DNA of 37,805 bases from the NCBI GenBank assembly GCA_947584965.1, contig CANPWQ010000016.1, positions 1 to 37,805 on the forward strand. Direction: 5' to 3'. This stretch comes from Candidatus Gastranaerophilales bacterium (GTDB lineage: Bacteria > Cyanobacteriota > Vampirovibrionia > Gastranaerophilales > Gastranaerophilaceae). Below, one piece after another: positions 1 to 7,677 of the stretch (positions are counted from its first letter, which is position 1; each line of letters starts with the position of its first letter). Under the pieces are notes generated by a model that worked only from the letters and a program-made list of their open reading frames with translations, was not told the origin of the DNA and searched no databases. Position numbers and translations under genes: made by a program.

Positions 1-81
1 AATTAAAAGCACTATGGTTAAAAGAGAATACTTAACCCTGCCTTTTTTCGTATTATGCTGTTTCGGTGATTGTTTATCCAT
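1..81 (-). CDS. Partial N-terminus of a putative membrane protein
   Basis: The first 27 codons of an ORF run off the left edge on the minus strand. The N-terminus is charged (MDKQSPKQHNTKKGRVKYS) and is followed by a hydrophobic run (LLTIVLLI), as expected for a cytoplasmic tail leading into a membrane helix or uncleaved signal anchor. It starts 24 nt after the ABC ATPase stop codon, in the same direction. No clear Shine-Dalgarno is present. A perfect TATAAT lies 6 nt before the ATG, so the gene may be transcribed from its own leaderless promoter. The family cannot be named from 27 residues, and the ORF is only probably real. Confidence 0.55.
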   Translation of the reverse strand, partial: MDKQSPKQHNTKKGRVKYSLLTIVLLI

Positions 82-87
82 AAAAAT

Positions 88-93
88 ATTATA
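88..93 (-). promoter_or_regulatory. -10 box of a likely leaderless promoter
   Basis: TATAAT on the minus strand is separated by 6 nt from the ATG at 79-81. A possible -35 (TTTATA, 4/6) sits 17 nt upstream. Transcription would begin at or next to the A of the ATG. Confidence 0.4.
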
Positions 94-105
94 CTCTATA
101 ATAAT

Positions 106-1056
106 TTATTTATAAAGGTAACACCATACGAAAGAATTTTCTGTTTTACAAACAGGAGGAAATCCGTTTTTACAAATATCCATTTTTTTCGGACACCTCG
201 GTTCAAAAGGACATCCGGAAAAATAATCTTTGATAGAAGGCGGATACCCCTCAATTGCTTCAAGCTGTCTTGTATTAAAGTCGGGCAATGCCTTTATAAG
301 AGCTTGAGTATAAGGATGTTTGGGATTTTTAAATATTTCATAAGAGTCTGCGTTTTCCACAACATGCCCGCCGTACATAACAGCTGTTTTGTCTGACGCT
401 TCATATACAAGCCCGAAATCATGCGAAATAAAAATAAAAGATGTACCCTCTGACTTTTGAATTTCTTTTATTAACTCCATTATTTGCGCTTGAACTGTCA
501 CATCCAAGGCCGTTGTCGGCTCATCCGCAATAATTATTTCGGATTTACAAGCAATTGCCATTGCTATTATAACTCTTTGGCGCATACCACCCGAGAACTC
601 ATGCGGATAAGAATTCAACCGTTCTTTTGCGTTTGGAATTTTAACTTGTTCCAAAGCCTCAACAGCCCGTTTTTTTGCTTCCGACCCTTTTAAATTTTGA
701 TGTATTTCTATCACCTCCAGAAGCTGAGAGCCTATTGTATACAACGGATTTAAAGATATCATAGGGTCTTGCGGAACAAGTGAAATTTCTCTACCTCTTA
801 TATTCTGCATTTGCTTTTCTGTGAGAGAAAGCAAATTTTGTCCTTTATAAAAAATCTCTCCCGACAATATTTTGGCATTAGAAGCAAGAAGCCTTAATAC
901 ACTCATTGCGGTAATTGTTTTTCCGCAGCCCGATTCACCGACTATTGCAAGCATTTCGCCCTTTTCAAGTTTCAAATTTATATCATGCAATGCTTGGTAA
1001 TCCCTGCCGTTTGAATGAAATGCCAAATTAAGATTTTTTATTTCCAATATACTCAT
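106..1056 (-). CDS. OppD/DppD-type peptide ABC transporter ATP-binding protein
   Basis: This is the cytoplasmic ATPase of an oligopeptide/dipeptide/nickel-type ABC importer (316 aa, normal for OppD/DppD). Visible motifs are Walker A GESGCGKT (residues 40-47), a Q-loop in LVPQDP, the signature SGGMRQR, Walker [13 protein letters not shown] and the switch His in FISHDF. The C-terminal oligopeptide-transporter extension carries the usual cysteine cluster ([14 protein letters not shown], then two more Cys). Neither permeases nor a binding protein are adjacent upstream, where dapF lies 21 bp away. The next gene downstream has only 27 codons in view. The substrate cannot be assigned, although the dapF neighbour makes a cell-wall peptide link imaginable. 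There is no Shine-Dalgarno, and a promoter ends 6 nt before the ATG. Confidence 0.9.
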   Translation of the reverse strand: MSILEIKNLNLAFHSNGRDYQALHDINLKLEKGEMLAIVGESGCGKTITAMSVLRLLASNAKILSGEIFYKGQNLLSLTEKQMQNIRGREISLVPQDPMISLNPLYTIGSQLLEVIEIHQNLKGSEAKKRAVEALEQVKIPNAKERLNSYPHEFSGGMRQRVIIAMAIACKSEIIIADEPTTALDVTVQAQIMELIKEIQKSEGTSFIFISHDFGLVYEASDKTAVMYGGHVVENADSYEIFKNPKHPYTQALIKALPDFNTRQLEAIEGYPPSIKDYFSGCPFEPRCPKKMDICKNGFPPVCKTENSFVWCYLYK

Positions 1057-1062
1057 AAATGA

Positions 1063-1091
1063 ATATTATCGTATGTTTTAAGATAAATCAA
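1063..1091 (-). promoter_or_regulatory. Candidate leaderless promoter of the ABC ATPase gene
   Basis: TTGATT (1086-1091) and TAATAT (1063-1068) are separated by 17 nt on the minus strand. The -10 lies 6 nt from the ATG, so the mRNA would start at the start codon. The -35 overlaps the last codons of dapF. Confidence 0.4.
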
Positions 1092-1926
1092 TTATACCCT
1101 TGAATGAATATTGAGCCTCACCCGACATATAAACATCACGGTTAACATCATCTAAACTGCCGTCCCACTCTATTACAAGCTCACCGCTCGGAAGTTCAAC
1201 CGTTACTTTTTTATCACACAAATTCTTTAGTATACAGGTAACAACACTTGCACAAGCTCCCGTTCCGCAGGCCAGAGTTATTCCGCAGCCTCTTTCCCAT
1301 ACATCCAGTTTTATTCTGTCACGTGACAGTATTTTTATAAACTCAACATTTGTTTTTTCGGGAAATAAGTTATTTATTTCTATTTCCCTGCCGTATTTTA
1401 ATGCCGAATTTTTTGTATCTTCCTCCGTTATTATTACACAGTGCGGATTTCCCATGCTTACAGCAGACGCATTGAATTCTCTCTCTCGAGTTTTAACTTT
1501 AAAATCAAGATTATTTTCAACATTTACGGGGATTTTTAAAGGTTCTAAAATCGGTTTATTCATATTAACTTTGACTCTGCCGTCATCAAGAATTTTTGGA
1601 ATAATGACTCCCGCCTTTGTTTCAACGCTGAATTCTTTTTTATTAACATAACCTTTATTATAAACATATTTAGCAAAACACCTAATCCCGTTTCCGCACA
1701 TTTGCGCCATTGTTCCGTCAGAATTATAAAATATCCAACCGATATCTGTTTTTTCCGTGTTTTGATTTATTATAATCAGCCCGTCTGCCCCAATTCCGAA
1801 ATTTCTGTCACAAAGTTTCTTCGCCAATTCATCGGGAGTTTTATCAGTTTTTTTATATTCTTCCCAATCCAAAACTACAAAATCATTGCCAAGCCCTTGC
1901 ATTTTAGTAAAATTAATTTCGGTCAT
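1078..1926 (-). CDS. dapF: Diaminopimelate epimerase
   Basis: Converts LL- to meso-diaminopimelate, the penultimate step of lysine synthesis and the source of the peptidoglycan cross-linking residue. Length is 282 aa, typical. Both active-site cysteines are in place: C77 in MCGNGIRC and C220 in ACGTGACAS. The N-terminal MQGLGNDFVV motif and the SMGNPHCV segment are also typical. The start codon lies inside the end of the upstream glycosidase-like gene (14-bp overlap), which indicates translational coupling. This implies a meso-DAP-type cell wall. Confidence 0.97.
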   Translation of the reverse strand: MTEINFTKMQGLGNDFVVLDWEEYKKTDKTPDELAKKLCDRNFGIGADGLIIINQNTEKTDIGWIFYNSDGTMAQMCGNGIRCFAKYVYNKGYVNKKEFSVETKAGVIIPKILDDGRVKVNMNKPILEPLKIPVNVENNLDFKVKTREREFNASAVSMGNPHCVIITEEDTKNSALKYGREIEINNLFPEKTNVEFIKILSRDRIKLDVWERGCGITLACGTGACASVVTCILKNLCDKKVTVELPSGELVIEWDGSLDDVNRDVYMSGEAQYSFKGIIDLS

Positions 1927-3880
1927 GTTTCTTTTTTCTTTCTCTTTTTTTCTTTTTATCTTTATATCTTACCTCGGGATGATATTCTTTATCAGTCTGG
2001 TTTACTTTTACATCTCTTGTATCATAAGATTTATTAAATACCCTTGTTTTTAGCGCATCAATATATTCATCCGTCAAATGAGCATAATCAAATAATATAG
2101 CTCCTCGGGTATTAAATATTCTTGTTTTATGTATTTGCACAAGCAAATCTTCAAACGGTCCGCCCATAAAGGTTACAAATATTCCGGGATAAATTTGAGT
2201 ATAAATGCTCGTATTTTTAGCCACATCATTTAACAGCAAATCTGCGGTATTCCTGTCACCTGTTAATATCAATGGGGTTAAGCCATCTATATAATTACCG
2301 AATGACCAAACCCGCCAATTTTGCATTTTTGTCTGCATACTCTTTTTTAAATCCGGAAATATTACAGCAGTTAATAATACATTGTTAGGTTTTGTAATTT
2401 GCTGAACTTTTTTAACAAATTCCGAAATTTTATTCTGTCTGTATGAACTCCATAGTTCCCAATCTCCGCACCCGTAAGGTATATCTATCGGATCTATTCC
2501 GTACATTGACTTAAAATCATTACGGGCATACATAGTATATCCCCAGTTTGATTTTGCATAACTTGAATAAGAAGAATCTACCGTCTGCGGGTATCTTATA
2601 TAATCCAAATTTATACCGTCAGGTTTGTATTTTGTGACTATTTCATTCAATATTCCAAGTAAATATGTTTGAACTTGCGGATTTGCGGGGTCTAAGAAAT
2701 AACCGTTATGCTCTGACAATGATGGAACAGGATACAATGAATCATAATTAGCAAGCCTTTTATTCGCCCATAAAGGATATACGCTTAAAACATGATTAGG
2801 CGTATATTGCGGATTATCAATCCCCGCATAAAATGTTTCAAACCATATATGAATTTTCATTTTACGCTTATGGGCTTGTTTTATCCATATTTCTAACGGG
2901 TCAAAACCTTTAAATTCTTCTCTCTGCCAGATAACACCGTTAATTCGCATATAATCACTGGGGTATATTGTTTTTCCGTGAAAATAAGTTTCCAAAAATA
3001 TGTCAGTTATTCCTGCCGATTGTATTCTGTCAAGAGTCTTTTCTATCTCGGCAGGAGTTGTTTCTATCGGGCGAACCCATACCCCTTTTAACTCATTTGC
3101 ATTATATGGTATTGCATTTTTTATAGCGGAATTTAAGGCTTCCATTGCACTATTTATATATGTTTGAGTTTTTTCGGGTTTTTTCTCCGCTTTTCTTAAA
3201 TACTCTTTTGAACTTTCCAAAAATTCGCCGGCTTTTTTATCATTGTATAAAATATCAAACTTTTTGTAATATTCTACAAGTGAATTTACCTCGGTAAGTT
3301 TTTGCTTGGCAGCATACATAAGGCTTTCAGGGGTTAAAAATACTTTTATCATGCCTGTTGAATAATCAATATAAACTTTAGAACCGATTTGAATATTTTT
3401 AGTAATCCAAGTTTTAGCACTGCCATGCCCTGATATAACAAAACCGTTTTTAGGGATAATAGAATCCGCACCGTTTAATCTGACAACCATATTATTTTCA
3501 ACTATTGCTTCCGTGCCAAATTCGTTAGTTCCCGTCCGAAATCCGTATGATGGAGTATAAACAATTAACTGATTAGGCCCGCGCAAACCAGGGTAATATG
3601 AGTTGGGATTATTAATCTTTGACGGATCTATCGCACTATATGTTTTTTGTTCCTCCTGATATATTATTTCATCAGGCTTTGTCGGCAGAGTATAATTAAA
3701 CACTTTTTGATTTAATTCAAAAGGAATAGGTTCGTTTTTCACATTTACAGGAATATTTTGCTCTGCATTTGGAATATTTTCATTAACAAATGAGCGCATA
3801 TTATCCCTTAACTCTGAAGAACACACAGCGTTCTGCCCGATAAAAACAAATAAAAATAAAATCCCTAACAATCTTCTCAT
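1913..3880 (-). CDS. Exported GHL10-type glycosyl-hydrolase-like protein
   Basis: A 655-aa protein with an N-terminal signal peptide (MRRLLGILFLFVFIG, hydrophobic to about residue 16). Residues 40-250 form a region with no family I recognise. The part starting near residue 263 (ELKGVWVRP, then GITDIFLETYF, IHIWFETF and GINLDYIRYP near 420) is a TIM-barrel glycosidase-like domain of the GHL10/DUF187 family (YngK-like). The protein ends in a very basic Lys/Arg tail (KKKKRERKKK). Family members are exported and thought to act on envelope or exogenous glycans; the substrate is unknown. It is first in a run with dapF, so a cell-wall role is reasonable inference. The start follows AT-rich DNA shared with the divergent dnaJ-like gene. 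Confidence 0.85.
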   Translation of the reverse strand: MRRLLGILFLFVFIGQNAVCSSELRDNMRSFVNENIPNAEQNIPVNVKNEPIPFELNQKVFNYTLPTKPDEIIYQEEQKTYSAIDPSKINNPNSYYPGLRGPNQLIVYTPSYGFRTGTNEFGTEAIVENNMVVRLNGADSIIPKNGFVISGHGSAKTWITKNIQIGSKVYIDYSTGMIKVFLTPESLMYAAKQKLTEVNSLVEYYKKFDILYNDKKAGEFLESSKEYLRKAEKKPEKTQTYINSAMEALNSAIKNAIPYNANELKGVWVRPIETTPAEIEKTLDRIQSAGITDIFLETYFHGKTIYPSDYMRINGVIWQREEFKGFDPLEIWIKQAHKRKMKIHIWFETFYAGIDNPQYTPNHVLSVYPLWANKRLANYDSLYPVPSLSEHNGYFLDPANPQVQTYLLGILNEIVTKYKPDGINLDYIRYPQTVDSSYSSYAKSNWGYTMYARNDFKSMYGIDPIDIPYGCGDWELWSSYRQNKISEFVKKVQQITKPNNVLLTAVIFPDLKKSMQTKMQNWRVWSFGNYIDGLTPLILTGDRNTADLLLNDVAKNTSIYTQIYPGIFVTFMGGPFEDLLVQIHKTRIFNTRGAILFDYAHLTDEYIDALKTRVFNKSYDTRDVKVNQTDKEYHPEVRYKDKKKKRERKKKHDRN

Positions 3881-3969
3881 ACTTAATATGTTAATACAAA
3901 ATTAAAAAAAGATTAACTATTAAAGAATTAAAGATTTTTTATATTAATATTATGATAAGGAGATTTTAA

Positions 3970-5016
3970 ATGGAATATAAAGATTATTATAAAATATTAG
4001 GTGTTGAAAGAAGTGCAACGGAAGCACAAATAAAATCGGCATACAGAAAACTGGCAAGAAAATATCATCCCGATGTAAATAAATCCGCTGACGCCGTAAA
4101 TAAATTTAAAGATATAAATGAAGCCTATGAAGTATTATCCGATAAAGAAAAGAAAAGCAGATATGACAGTTTAGGTGCGAACTGGCAGCAAGGTGCTAAT
4201 TTTACACCGCCTCCGGGGTTTGAGGGATTTAACTTTAACCAAGGCGGATTTTCACAAGGATTTGCAGGCGCAGGGGATTTTTCAGACTTTTTCAGCTCAA
4301 TATTCGGCGACCTTATGGGCGCAGGAGCAAGAACACGTACAAGGCATGCAAATAGAGGTGCTTCCCAAGGATTTTCTTATGAAGATTTATTTAACGGAGC
4401 ATCACAGCCCCGCAGAAGCAGTCAAGCTGCCCAAAGTGAGGATGAAAATCTTGATGTAACACAAGAACTTAATATAACCGCTAAAGATTTAATGGGAGAT
4501 AAACCTGTTAATGTTAAAATGAATACCGTTGAAAAATGTTTAAAATGTTCGGGCGGCGGAAGTTTTTGCTCCGAATGCGGAGGAACGGGAATTGTAAGTA
4601 AATCAAGGACATTAACCGTTAAAATCCCTAAAGGTGTTAAAGAGGGGCAAAAAATAAGACTTAAAGGCGAGGGGAAGTCAGGCAATTACGGTAAAAAAGG
4701 CGACTTGTATTTCATTATAAAATTTAAAGATAACGAATATACAATTGACGGAGAAAACCTTACTAAAAATATTGAGATAACACCTGCTGAAGCTGTTTTA
4801 GGCTGCAAAAAAGATATATCTACTCTGCATGGAATTATTAATATTAAAATTCCGCCTCAATCGGGGTACGGAAAAACTTTAAGATTAAAAGATTTAGGTC
4901 TGCCCAAAAAAACAGGCGGATTTGGAAATCTTAACGTTAAAATAATTATTAACATTCCGTCAACAATATCGGATAAACAAAAAGAACTTTATAAAAAAAT
5001 ACTTGAACTTGAATAA
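3970..5016 (+). CDS. DnaJ-like co-chaperone with a half zinc finger
   Basis: Hsp40 co-chaperone that would stimulate DnaK ATPase and deliver clients. The J domain spans residues 1-70 with HPD at 33-35. A Gly/Phe-rich linker (about 75-125) follows, then a cysteine-rich segment and the two-part C-terminal substrate-binding domain. Canonical DnaJ has four CxxCxGxG repeats; here only two are present, CLKCSGGG (C190, C193) and CSECGGTG (C200, C203), only six residues apart. They look like repeats 1 and 4, which build zinc centre I in E. coli DnaJ, with repeats 2 and 3 missing. At 348 aa it is slightly shorter than DnaJ. It falls between class A (DnaJ) and class B (CbpA), so I leave the symbol blank. 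A good Shine-Dalgarno (AAGGAG) precedes the ATG. Confidence 0.92.
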   Translation: MEYKDYYKILGVERSATEAQIKSAYRKLARKYHPDVNKSADAVNKFKDINEAYEVLSDKEKKSRYDSLGANWQQGANFTPPPGFEGFNFNQGGFSQGFAGAGDFSDFFSSIFGDLMGAGARTRTRHANRGASQGFSYEDLFNGASQPRRSSQAAQSEDENLDVTQELNITAKDLMGDKPVNVKMNTVEKCLKCSGGGSFCSECGGTGIVSKSRTLTVKIPKGVKEGQKIRLKGEGKSGNYGKKGDLYFIIKFKDNEYTIDGENLTKNIEITPAEAVLGCKKDISTLHGIINIKIPPQSGYGKTLRLKDLGLPKKTGGFGNLNVKIIINIPSTISDKQKELYKKILELE

Positions 5017-5017
5017 G

Positions 5018-5611
5018 TTATGCTCTAAGCCTTATCTTTTTTCCTGTATGTAATTCATTTTGCTCTATTAATTTTTTATAGTTGTCGGAAACTAATACAA
5101 GCCCTGTTCCTTGTGAACTGTTAAATCCGCATTTATCTCTGTAAAAAGGAATGGAATCTGACGTCGGAATACTTATATTAACCATAAACGATTCATCTTT
5201 TTGGGCAAGTTTAGTTACAAAAGCTAACAATGTTTCACCTATATATTTTATATTTCTGTTGGAATTAGAACTTGCATATTGAGGGTTTGTTTCAAAAAAT
5301 ATAACAGATTTCGGCAACTTTTTCCTTTCCGCCAAAACCTTAATAAATCCTAAACAATCATTATTCTTATCTTCCATTACGTAAAACTTTTCGTGATCCG
5401 TAAAATATTTGAGTTCTTCATCCATATCTTTCCAATAAATGGATTTTTGCCACTGCAATGAACGAGAATAATCCATAAAATAATCAGAGTCCTTTTGTGC
5501 ATCTAAGCTGTATATTTTGCAACTATACGGCTTACTATCTTTTAACACACAGCATTTAGCCTCTAACTTCTTTTTAAATGACAATGAATTATTTATTGCA
5601 TTAATTTTCAT
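5018..5611 (-). CDS. GNAT-like acetyltransferase with N-terminal SFKK motif
   Basis: A 197-aa protein whose C-terminal half resembles a GNAT N-acetyltransferase: a strand reading CLGFIKVLAE, a helix IKYIGETLLAFVTKLAQ, and a late PFYRDKCGF element like the conserved FYxxxGF of the family. The acetyl-CoA-binding R/QxxGxG/A loop is not convincing (SNRNIKYIGE), so activity is uncertain. The N-terminus MKINAINNSLSFKKK resembles the SFKG segment of the protein at 6762-7214. It ends 1 nt from the dnaJ-like gene (convergent). No obvious Shine-Dalgarno is seen at normal distance. The substrate is unknown. Confidence 0.6.
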   Translation of the reverse strand: MKINAINNSLSFKKKLEAKCCVLKDSKPYSCKIYSLDAQKDSDYFMDYSRSLQWQKSIYWKDMDEELKYFTDHEKFYVMEDKNNDCLGFIKVLAERKKLPKSVIFFETNPQYASSNSNRNIKYIGETLLAFVTKLAQKDESFMVNISIPTSDSIPFYRDKCGFNSSQGTGLVLVSDNYKKLIEQNELHTGKKIRLRA

Positions 5612-5691
5612 ATTAATAATAAATACCCTAAAAAAATTATTTGCCGAAAGAACCTATTACTATGATATACTAAACAAAAAAAGAGGTTTAT

Positions 5692-6318
5692 ATGAATTTA
5701 AAAATATATAAGACTGGTCCGTTAGAAGTAAATACTTACGTATTAACTGATGAACAATCAAAAGAAGCAGTTATTATAGATATTGGCGGAGATTTTGAGC
5801 AGATAAAAAAAGAACTTGACGAACAAGGATTTATAATTAAGTTCATTTTAAACACTCACGGGCATTTTGACCATATAATAGGCGAAATTAAAATACAAAA
5901 AAATTACCCCGATATTCCGATATATATAAATAAAGATGAAGCTATTCACTATAATAATATCAACGAAGAACTAAAGATGTGGAGATTTAATATTAACTCT
6001 GAAATACTAAAACCCGACAAATTTATAGATGAAACAACAAAACTTTCTATAGGCAGCAATGAAATAAAAGTACTTAGCACCCCGGGGCATTCTAAAGGCG
6101 GTTTGTCTTTTTATGTTGACGGTATGTTGTTTTCGGGAGATGCCCTGTTTAAACACAGCATCGGTAGAACCGACTTTATAGACGGTGACTACGATACACT
6201 AATTTCTTCAATAAAGTCTAAACTCTTTATTCTTCCCGATGAAACAAAAGTATATCCCGGGCATGGGACTTCTTCTACAATCGGTGATGAAAAAAGAGCT
6301 AATCCATACTTAAAATAA
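5692..6318 (+). CDS. Metallo-beta-lactamase-fold hydrolase (glyoxalase II-like)
   Basis: A 208-aa stand-alone MBL-fold hydrolase of the YcbL/glyoxalase II type. The metal-binding HxHxDH motif is intact at THGHFDHIIG (H56, H58, D60, H61). The later ligands are in STPGHSKGG, LFSGDALF and VYPGHG. The family hydrolyses thioesters such as S-lactoylglutathione, and many small members have unknown substrates. The Shine-Dalgarno AGAGG is well spaced from the ATG. It appears to be a single-gene unit; no terminator is visible after it. Confidence 0.9.
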   Translation: MNLKIYKTGPLEVNTYVLTDEQSKEAVIIDIGGDFEQIKKELDEQGFIIKFILNTHGHFDHIIGEIKIQKNYPDIPIYINKDEAIHYNNINEELKMWRFNINSEILKPDKFIDETTKLSIGSNEIKVLSTPGHSKGGLSFYVDGMLFSGDALFKHSIGRTDFIDGDYDTLISSIKSKLFILPDETKVYPGHGTSSTIGDEKRANPYLK

Positions 6319-6392
6319 ATTCTTAATATCCAAAACTAATTACTAATCGACAAATCTCACAATAATTAACACAAAGAGAACCTTTAGAATGC

Positions 6393-6518
6393 TTACATCA
6401 CTTCAACCGTTACACCATTTAACATTAAGTATTCCTGCAAGCCTTTTACAACATCATCGCGAAATTCAAGTAAAAAGTTACCGACTGATTCAGCTAAAGT
6501 TTGATTAAATTCGTTCAT
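6393..6518 (-). CDS. 41-residue microprotein
   Basis: A short ORF supported by an AAAGGA ribosome binding site 6 nt before the ATG. The product (MNEFNQTLAESVGNFLLEF, then RDDVVKGLQEYLMLNG, then VTVEVM) is acidic and would form one or two amphipathic helices ending in a short strand. It has no membrane segment and I recognise no family. Upstream lie an HLR1-like box (6592-6609) and a minus-strand terminator-like hairpin (6612-6641), so its expression may be controlled. It could be a spurious ORF; the RBS and codon pattern favour a gene. Confidence 0.5.
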   Translation of the reverse strand: MNEFNQTLAESVGNFLLEFRDDVVKGLQEYLMLNGVTVEVM

Positions 6519-6591
6519 ATATATCCTTTTTTATTTTCTAAAATTATTAACGGTATTTTCATGAAATTTCTTTAGTTATAAATCAATGAAA

Positions 6592-6609
6592 TTAACATTT
6601 TGTTACAAA
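6592..6609 (+). promoter_or_regulatory. HLR1-like box (candidate RpaB site)
   Basis: TTAACATT TT GTTACAAA matches the cyanobacterial HLR1 consensus (G/T)TTACA(A/T)(A/T)-N2-(G/T)TTACA(A/T)(A/T) at 15 of 16 defined positions. It also overlaps a perfect inverted repeat, ATTTTGT-T-ACAAAAT (6597-6611). It lies between the 41-aa microprotein gene and the gene at 6762. RpaB binding is inferred from the rpaB orthologue in this window. Confidence 0.4.
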
Positions 6610-6611
6610 AT

Positions 6612-6641
6612 AAAAAAAATACTCCCCTAAAAGGAGTATTT
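6612..6641 (-). terminator. Minus-strand intrinsic terminator-like hairpin
   Basis: A 9-bp perfect stem, AAATACTCC (6617-6625) with GGAGTATTT (6633-6641), has a 7-nt loop. The run of A at 6612-6619 reads as a U tract on the minus strand only. It lies about 100 nt upstream of the 41-aa microprotein start, so it would stop transcripts entering from the right before they reach that gene. No gene that needs it is visible. Confidence 0.55.
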
Positions 6642-6761
6642 AATTAGTATATATATTCAAATTATAACAAGTATTTACACCAAAGAAATGATATTAAAAT
6701 AAGTTAAATGTGGTAACCTTTTCTTACTAATTAAAATCTTAAAAAAAAAGAAAGGACTATT

Positions 6762-7214
6762 ATGCAAATAAGCAAAATTGGTTTAAATACAAAAAAAACA
6801 GTACAAAACACACATTCAGAAAAGAGATTATCAACAAATCCTTTTGGTGTAAGTTTCAAAGGCAACGTGATACAGGCAGATGTATTTGAGACAGGGAATA
6901 AGACAAGTATAACAAAAAATATCAGCGAAAAGAGCAAATTATTTGCATCTGCTGTTGTAAGCGGTATAAACAGTTTTAACGAATCATTTAAATCAAGAAT
7001 GAATGCAATAGTATCTTTCGGTAAAAAAGTTGCATCGGATACACTTGAAACACTTGAAAGAATAGGAAATACCGAAATTAAAATAAACATGGACGGAATA
7101 AAAGATAAAATCTTCCCGGACAGAAAATATGAAGTAAAAAATTTGTCAAAAATGCCTGTTGAAGAATTAAAAAGCATGTGGCAGGATTTAACGGAAGAAG
7201 AAGCGGCAGCATAA
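6762..7214 (+). CDS. Small unknown protein with N-terminal SFKG motif
   Basis: A 150-aa protein of no family I recognise. It begins MQISKIGLNTKK and has NPFGVSFKGNVIQ at about residues 27-39, an N-terminal segment resembling that of the GNAT-like protein at 5018-5611. The rest is Ser/Lys-rich and predicted soluble, with an acidic C-terminus (LTEEEAAA). No signal peptide or membrane helix. The Shine-Dalgarno AAAGGA precedes the ATG. It ends 18 bp before the next gene and is likely co-transcribed with it. The overlapping minus-strand ORF is a shadow. Confidence 0.7.
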   Translation: MQISKIGLNTKKTVQNTHSEKRLSTNPFGVSFKGNVIQADVFETGNKTSITKNISEKSKLFASAVVSGINSFNESFKSRMNAIVSFGKKVASDTLETLERIGNTEIKINMDGIKDKIFPDRKYEVKNLSKMPVEELKSMWQDLTEEEAAA

Positions 7215-7232
7215 TAAAAGGGGAGAATATAA

Positions 7233-7601
7233 ATGGATAATAATCAAAAAATAAAGAATATTATAAAATCATTAGGCGAACACCAAGATTCTCATGCGGC
7301 AATTGAACTGTTAACGGAACTTGGCACAAATTCTCCCGATGATGAAATAAGAGAACTTACGGCTCAAACTTTAATAAAGAAAAATACTCATGAATCTTTA
7401 AGAGTTGTTCTAATTTCAAAAGGAAAAGGAATAAACGATTTAAGTGCAAGAGTAGCAATGGCTTCAATAAATGAATTATTATCATTAAAAGATAAAACAG
7501 AAGCCTTAAAAATATTAGATGATACTATAAAAATGCACTCTGAAGAAGATGTAAGAAATACTGCGCGTTCCGTAAAAGCATTAATGACATTCAGTTCATA
7601 A
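7233..7601 (+). CDS. Small helical HEAT-like repeat protein, unknown function
   Basis: A 122-aa, probably all-helical cytoplasmic protein. The pattern of paired helices (HAAIELLTELG, EIRELTAQTLIKK, ARVAMASINELLS, VRNTARSVKALM) resembles two or three HEAT/ARM-type repeats, which usually mediate protein-protein contacts. Shine-Dalgarno AAGGGGAG. It follows the SFKG protein by 18 bp and is closed by a strong terminator at 7625, so the two form a bicistronic unit. Function unknown. Confidence 0.7.
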   Translation: MDNNQKIKNIIKSLGEHQDSHAAIELLTELGTNSPDDEIRELTAQTLIKKNTHESLRVVLISKGKGINDLSARVAMASINELLSLKDKTEALKILDDTIKMHSEEDVRNTARSVKALMTFSS

Positions 7602-7624
7602 AAAAATAAATATATATTATATAT

Positions 7625-7652
7625 AAAGCCTCCAAGTTATGGAGGCTTTTTT
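7625..7652 (+). terminator. Intrinsic terminator
   Basis: AAAGCCTCC (7625-7633) pairs with GGAGGCTTT (7641-7649) around a 7-nt loop, followed by T residues. It ends the 6762-7601 unit. An in-frame ATG at 7639 inside this hairpin is not a credible start for leuB. Confidence 0.9.
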
Positions 7653-7677
7653 GTGTATAATAAAAAGGGAGGAAATT

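Noticed and set aside
6731-7177. Minus-strand ORF of 148 codons antisense to the SFKG protein gene
   Set aside because: No ribosome site and no promoter; the hydrophobic composition is what an antisense frame of a Lys/Ser-rich gene gives. The plus ORF has a Shine-Dalgarno and a downstream partner.
7639-7677. N-terminal extension of leuB from ATG 7639
   Set aside because: That ATG lies inside the preceding terminator hairpin and lacks a ribosome site; ATG 7678 follows GGGAGG and gives the family's usual N-terminus.
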